Assembly: GCF_006547145.1 (NCBI RefSeq)
Contig: NZ_CP041244.1
Location: 9,052,001-9,116,000, forward strand
DNA length: 64,000 nt
Source of the DNA: Actinomadura sp. WMMA1423
GTDB lineage: Bacteria; Actinomycetota; Actinomycetes; Streptosporangiales; Streptosporangiaceae
Reading direction: 5' to 3'
A program made the position numbers and the translations under genes. The notes under the pieces are model-generated. The model saw only the letters and a list, made by a program, of their open reading frames with translations. It ran no database searches and had not been told where the DNA came from. Each line of letters begins with the position of its first letter. Positions within the stretch are counted from its first letter, which is position 1. Of this stretch, positions 60,157 to 64,000 are shown one piece after another.

Positions 60157-60863
60157 GCCTGAAGCCTAAGCGGTCGGTCCGGATCTTCCGGGGACGGGAG
60201 GTAGGGGCGGAAGTGGTCGGCGACGATGCCGGCGACGGTCTCGGCATCGCGGGTCCCGTCGACTTCGATCACGCGGATGCCGAGGCGCCGGGCGGCGCGG
60301 ACGGCGTCGTCGGCGACGAGGCGGTCCCGTTCGACCCGGTTGCGCTGGGCCCGGGCGGGGTCGCTGACCTTCGTCCCGACGGCGGCGGCCCGGCCGAGCT
60401 CGCGCAGTTGCCGGTCGCGGAACGCCTCGGTGGGCACCATGACGGCCATCCGCCGGGGCGAGTCGATGATCGGTGCGACCAGCTCGGGGCGCAGCCCCCA
60501 GCCTTCGGCGATGACGGGGCGCCCGGCGACCAGCGCGCGCAGGTCGTCCAGGACCCATTCGAAGCGGACGGGGAAGCCGGCGAGCGTTTCGGCGGCCATC
60601 TCCTCCGGGGTCGTGTTCACCCAGACGGCGTCGGGGTCCGGATCGGCGGGCGGATGGCCGAGCCCGACCCGGCGGGCGATCCGGCGGTCGTTGTGGCCGC
60701 GGGCGTCGTGGTAGTCGTAGTTGTAGGCGGTCAGCCCGTACCGTCGCGCCAGCAGCCGGGCCACGGTGGATTTGCCCGCCCACTGCCCGCCGCCGATCCA
60801 CAGGATCCGGTCGAGCGTGCCGAAGGGGTCCGGGACTCGGCCGGCGGCGGTGCGCTCGGTCAC
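60153..60863 (-). CDS. P-loop kinase-like protein
   Basis: 236 aa. DRILWIGGGQWAGKSTVARL is a Walker A (GGGQWAGKST), and RPVIAEGWGLRPELV may carry the acidic partner. The remainder, with PRRMAVMVPTEAFRDRQLRE and ARAQRNRVERDRLVADDAVR, resembles nucleoside or small-molecule kinases of the adenylate-kinase fold, with a lid helix rich in Arg. Substrate unknown; some actinomycete homologues are annotated simply as ATP-binding protein. It lies between the patatin and the acidic protein, overlapping both by four bases. Confidence 0.83.
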   Translation of the reverse strand: MTERTAAGRVPDPFGTLDRILWIGGGQWAGKSTVARLLARRYGLTAYNYDYHDARGHNDRRIARRVGLGHPPADPDPDAVWVNTTPEEMAAETLAGFPVRFEWVLDDLRALVAGRPVIAEGWGLRPELVAPIIDSPRRMAVMVPTEAFRDRQLRELGRAAAVGTKVSDPARAQRNRVERDRLVADDAVRAARRLGIRVIEVDGTRDAETVAGIVADHFRPYLPSPEDPDRPLRLQA

Positions 60864-61852
60864 GGCTCCCCGGCCCTGGCGCGGCCGGTGCCCGCGGCGG
60901 CCAGCCGCGCGGTCGCGGCGGCGCGGCCCGCCTCGAAGGCCGTGTGCAGGAGGGCGCCGTCCGACTCCAGGCGGCCGATGCGCGGGGAGTCCTCCGGAGG
61001 GCGGATCGACAGCACGGCGGGCCCGCCGTGGTCCTGGTCGGCGTCGTGCCGGGCGAGCAGCAGGTCCGCCTCGGCCAGCCGGGCGTCCCGGGTGAGGAAG
61101 GTGGCCTTCAACTCCGCCGTGAAGCGGCGCAGCCCGACGTCGGCGACCAGCCGGGAGCCGATCGAGGGGTTCCGGCGTTCCGGTGCCCGGTCGCCCAGCC
61201 TGCGCGAGCGGAGGACCAGCACGTGGGTCGCCCCGTCCCGCAGCGCCTGGCCGAAGGGGATCGCCTCGGCGACGCCGGCGTCGTAGTAGAGGCCGGGCCC
61301 GACCGCGACCGGCCGTCCGGACAGCAGGGGCAGCGCGGCGCTGGCCCGCAGCGCCAGCCGCAGCGCGGTCTCGTCGACGAGGGCGCCGTGCAGGTCCACC
61401 ACGCCGCCGGTGACGACGTCGGTGGCCAGGGGATGGAACTCGACCGGGCCGGCCAGCACCGAGGCGTAGTCGAGCGGGAACCGGCGGATGTACACCTCCT
61501 CGACCAGCTGCTCGACGTCCACGATCGGACGCCCGCGCAGCAGATTGCGCTTGCGGATCAGCGTCCGGGCGAAGACCGGGTCGGTCCAGCCGCGCAGCCC
61601 CTCGGGGGTGGAGCTGAGCAGCCAGGCCGCCGAGATCGCGCCCGCCGACGAGCCGTAGACCGCGTCGAACAGCGGCAGCAGTCCGAGCTCGTGCACCGCC
61701 AGTGCCATGCCCGCCGAAACGGTGCCGCGCATGCCGCCGCCCTCGATGGCCAGCGCCACGCGGTGCCCGTCCTCCCGGGCGCCCGGCCGGCTGCCCGCGG
61801 CGGCCCGCTCCGCAAGGACCGGCAGTAGCCGGTGCCGGGTCTCCACGCCCAT
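60860..61852 (-). CDS. patatin-like phospholipase
   Basis: 330 aa. VALAIEGGGMRGTVSAGMAL is the oxyanion Gly-rich loop, DAVYGSSAGAISAAWLLSST holds the catalytic Ser in GSSAG, and VGPGLYYDAGVAEAIPFGQA has the Asp of the D-[AG]-G dyad. A Ser-Asp dyad acyl hydrolase acting on phospholipids or lipid esters is expected. ATG 61852 follows GGAGGAGGGG; upstream codons in frame are low-complexity. No signal peptide or membrane helix is seen. First of three overlapping genes. Confidence 0.92.
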   Translation of the reverse strand: MGVETRHRLLPVLAERAAAGSRPGAREDGHRVALAIEGGGMRGTVSAGMALAVHELGLLPLFDAVYGSSAGAISAAWLLSSTPEGLRGWTDPVFARTLIRKRNLLRGRPIVDVEQLVEEVYIRRFPLDYASVLAGPVEFHPLATDVVTGGVVDLHGALVDETALRLALRASAALPLLSGRPVAVGPGLYYDAGVAEAIPFGQALRDGATHVLVLRSRRLGDRAPERRNPSIGSRLVADVGLRRFTAELKATFLTRDARLAEADLLLARHDADQDHGGPAVLSIRPPEDSPRIGRLESDGALLHTAFEAGRAAATARLAAAGTGRARAGEP

Positions 61853-61991
61853 GTCCCCTCCTCCGTCGCGGGGGCGTCCCGCTCGGGCGCCCCCACCGAA
61901 GTCCATCGTGCCGTCGCCGCGCACGAACGGTCGAGCATGATGACGAAGATCACGCCCCTCGGCGCCGAGCCCGCGCCCGCTTCACCGGTGT

Positions 61992-63209
61992 TCAGGAGGC
62001 GGGCCGGGTCCAGGGGGTGAGACGGGCGCGAAGGGCTGCTTCGTCAAGGCCGAAGTCGTCGGGGGTGTAGCGGTGGGCGCCCTTGGCGGAACGGGGATGG
62101 GCGGCGTGGTAGCGGTCGGTGAGGGCGGCCGGGTCGCCGGGGGCGAGGCCCGCGGCGGCGTAGATGCGTTGGAGGACGGCGGGAGCGTCCTGGACGAGGT
62201 CGTCGTAGGCGATGTCGAGGAGTCCGACGGAGCCGGCATGCGGGCCGCGGCGGAAGGCGTGGGCGCGGCGGAGCCACAGCTCGGTCTGGTCGGTCAGGAA
62301 GCGGCCCACGTCGGCGGCGTCGACGTGGTCGCTGTAGGTGGAGCGGAAGACGCAGAAGAGGCTGGCGCCCGAGGCGACGGTCCGGACGATGTCGCGATGC
62401 AGGACGATCACGGTGGCGCCGGGGAAGGCCGCCGCGAGGGCGGGGAGCTCGGCGAGATGGGCGGGGGCCTTGAGGAGCCAGCGGCGGCCGTCGGCGGCGT
62501 CGAGCGTGGACAGGGCGTGGCGGTAGTCCAGGTAGGTGCCGGTGAGGTCCTGGCCCGCGAGCCACCGGCTGTACCCCTCCAGCCGGACGGTGGCGCTGAA
62601 GCCCCAGTTCCGGAACCCGGGGTTCATCGCGACGACGCATTCCTCGGGCAGGCGCGGGCCGTGGTCGTGGACGGTCGCCAGGGCGGGGTTGAGCAGGTTC
62701 AGCAGGTCGTTGGCCGCCGAGCCGGCCTGGACGAGTTCCTCACGCCGCTCCGGGGAGGCTCCGGCGAACTTCCAGGGCAGGGCGAGTTCGGCGGGGAGCG
62801 GGGCGCGCAGGCGGGGATCGGTGGCCAGGAGCCGGTAGAGGAAGGTCGTCCCGGTGCGCCAGCCCCCGGTGATGACGATGGGCGGCCGGTCGAGGGGACG
62901 GTCGGCGCGGGGGAGGCGGTTCATCGCGAGGCGGGCGCGCAGACCGGCGACCGCGGTGCCGCGCACCATGCGGGCGCCGACGGCGTTGAGGCGGCCGTCG
63001 TCGCGCGCGGAGGCCAGGTACCGCTCCAGGGCCTCGCGCCAGACCGCGGGGTCTCCGAGCCCCGCGGGGTCGTTGCCGCGCAAAGCGGCGGCGATGACGG
63101 GGCCGGGGTCGAGGGCGTAGGCGTCGGGGCGGGCGGCGCGGTCGGCCTCGGCCGCGGCGTGGACCTCGTCGGCCCGCGGAGTGCGCCGGGGCGGGTGCCA
63201 AGTGGTCAT
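61992..63209 (-). CDS. sulfotransferase-family protein
   Basis: 405 aa. PPIVITGGWRTGTTFLYRLL is the 5'-phosphosulfate loop that binds PAPS, and TVIVLHRDIVRTVASGASLF the 3'-phosphate-binding region with RxxxxxxS, both standard for the Sulfotransferase_3 group. The N-terminal part (HAAAEADRAARPDAYALDPG) is a helical extension. It transfers sulfate from PAPS to a hydroxyl or amino group; actinomycete members include mycobacterial-type lipid and sugar sulfotransferases. ATG overlaps the upstream stop (ATGA). Confidence 0.9.
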   Translation of the reverse strand: MTTWHPPRRTPRADEVHAAAEADRAARPDAYALDPGPVIAAALRGNDPAGLGDPAVWREALERYLASARDDGRLNAVGARMVRGTAVAGLRARLAMNRLPRADRPLDRPPIVITGGWRTGTTFLYRLLATDPRLRAPLPAELALPWKFAGASPERREELVQAGSAANDLLNLLNPALATVHDHGPRLPEECVVAMNPGFRNWGFSATVRLEGYSRWLAGQDLTGTYLDYRHALSTLDAADGRRWLLKAPAHLAELPALAAAFPGATVIVLHRDIVRTVASGASLFCVFRSTYSDHVDAADVGRFLTDQTELWLRRAHAFRRGPHAGSVGLLDIAYDDLVQDAPAVLQRIYAAAGLAPGDPAALTDRYHAAHPRSAKGAHRYTPDDFGLDEAALRARLTPWTRPAS

Positions 63210-64000
63210 GAGCCGCTTCCCAACCGGTCGATCCGGCAGGTGCGGACGCGCGGGGGCGGCGGCGGGCGCTCGGCGTGCAGCCAGCGCAGCACGACCAGCC
63301 CGGACGGACGGCCCTCGGTGTCCAGCCAGTCGCAGCCGGGGGCGTCCGGGCGCCGGGAGGCCAGGACGAGCCGGTAGCGGCCGTCGCGGAGCGTGGCGTT
63401 GCCGCCGGTCCGCGACACCGTCCGGTGCCGGTAGTCGAGGGAGTTGAGGTACCTGCTGTAGAGCAGGACGTTCCAGTGGCGGCAGGGGACGGCCTCGCCC
63501 TCGATGACGAGGGCCTCGTCCGGGCCGAGCCGCCAGGCGCCGCGCTGGTAGTGGATGCCGGGCTCGGTGTAGGCGGCGCCGCCTGCCATCTCCGCCCAGT
63601 GGTGCACGGTGTTGGGTTCGACCTGGCCGTCCACCGCCGCGAACACGTCCGGCATCATCCGCATGGTCCCGGCGAGCCGCCGCAGCCGGTGCCGGAACCG
63701 CGCCGCCTCGATCGGCGGCGGAGGCCGGGGCGGGGCCAGCGGCTCGATGGCGCACCAGCCGGGCCGGTCGGTGGCGACGTCGTCGTGGAAGTGGCGGACC
63801 CACAGCTGCCCGTTGCCCTCGGGCAGCGGCAGCCAGGGGCCGGACCGAGGCCGTTCACCGCCGACGAGCAGGGAGAACTCGCCGGACGGGCCCGCGGTGA
63901 GCTCGTCGCCGTCGATCCGGGCCGCGGCGGCCGCTCCGCCGGAGGAGGCGGTGTAGGCGGTGATCGAGGTGTAGACGGCGTCCCCGGGGTGGCCGGTCAC
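63206..64000 (-). CDS. DUF1214-domain protein, N-terminus outside window
   Basis: 264 codons present and the gene probably continues past the window edge, because the frame is already conserved at the border (GDAVYTSITAYTASSGG). The C-terminal DUF1214 region is suggested by NVLLYSRYLNSLDYRHRTVS, GNATLRDGRYRLVLASRRPD and SGLVVLRWLHAERPPPPPRV. DUF1214 proteins often contain a paired DUF1254 domain and have no firm function. Its stop overlaps the sulfotransferase ATG, so the two are coupled. Confidence 0.8.
   Translation of the reverse strand: MTGHPGDAVYTSITAYTASSGGAAAAARIDGDELTAGPSGEFSLLVGGERPRSGPWLPLPEGNGQLWVRHFHDDVATDRPGWCAIEPLAPPRPPPPIEAARFRHRLRRLAGTMRMMPDVFAAVDGQVEPNTVHHWAEMAGGAAYTEPGIHYQRGAWRLGPDEALVIEGEAVPCRHWNVLLYSRYLNSLDYRHRTVSRTGGNATLRDGRYRLVLASRRPDAPGCDWLDTEGRPSGLVVLRWLHAERPPPPPRVRTCRIDRLGSGS

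Overview
The window is very GC-rich with strong third-position GC bias, many GTG starts and many 4-base ATGA/GTGA gene overlaps. F420-type LLM oxidoreductases, a WhiB protein, an XRE-DUF5753/DUF397 pair, LAL-type LuxR regulators and a PaaK/PLP-decarboxylase cluster together indicate an actinomycete chromosome. The best guess is the Streptosporangiales/Actinomadura type; the genus is inference. No rRNA, tRNA or CRISPR was seen.

Layout. (1) 1-13.7 kb is a CoA-thioester catabolic island: an SDR tail, two pairs of acyl-CoA dehydrogenases, an ADP-forming acyl-CoA synthetase, two enoyl-CoA hydratases, an orphan ABC substrate-binding lipoprotein, an LLM oxidoreductase, a family III CoA-transferase relic, and an IclR and two LysR regulators. 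(2) 13.7-17.5 kb holds a small secreted protein, a haloacid dehalogenase, a MarR gene facing an FMN reductase-GNAT fusion across a symmetric promoter/operator, and an MBL-fold protein. (3) 17.9-23.3 kb is one transcription unit: PLP decarboxylase, PaaK-like adenylating enzyme, and four tandem AidA/PixA-like paralogues, closed by a terminator and a small dehalogenase-like relic. (4) 23.4-28.3 kb is a LysR-controlled operon: cupin, MHS transporter, HSL-type hydrolase, PRISE-like reductase. (5) 28.4-36.2 kb has a lipoprotein, a CmtR-like sensor with an ICMT-type methyltransferase, a hydrolase, a LitR-like regulator, an MFS pump, a membrane-anchored Mrr-like nuclease, a reductase and a MerR. (6) 36.5-39.3 kb is an accessory block: two small unknowns, XRE-DUF5753, a duplicated DUF397 protein, Uma2. 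(7) 39.4-42.9 kb is a TetR regulon (SDR, LLM oxidoreductase, APH-like kinase) marked by three GGACANNTGTCC sites. (8) 43.1-49 kb has a leader peptide, WhiB, a LAL regulator, a TTC38-like protein, a cupin and a DksA-type zinc finger. (9) 49-53.6 kb is a candidate conflict or signalling cassette: a membrane STAND-like ATPase/TPR protein, a two-TM protein and a coiled-coil GTPase, the last two sharing a D-[LV]-N-Q-x-Q-G motif. (10) 53.6-58.4 kb is a decaying zone: an intact IS481-family element inserted at CTAG on the GTPase stop codon, a disulfide-oxidoreductase fragment, a secreted hydrolase, a DHA2 pump and a LuxR relic. (11) 58.5-64 kb has a DUF1232 membrane protein, a VOC protein and tightly overlapping minus-strand genes (unknown, P-loop kinase, patatin, sulfotransferase, DUF1214-like).

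The strongest candidates for something undescribed are the decarboxylase/PaaK/four-PixA operon and the ATPase/two-TM/GTPase cassette with its shared NQ motif. The cleanest regulatory observations are the symmetric leaderless MarR promoter pair and the three-site TetR regulon.
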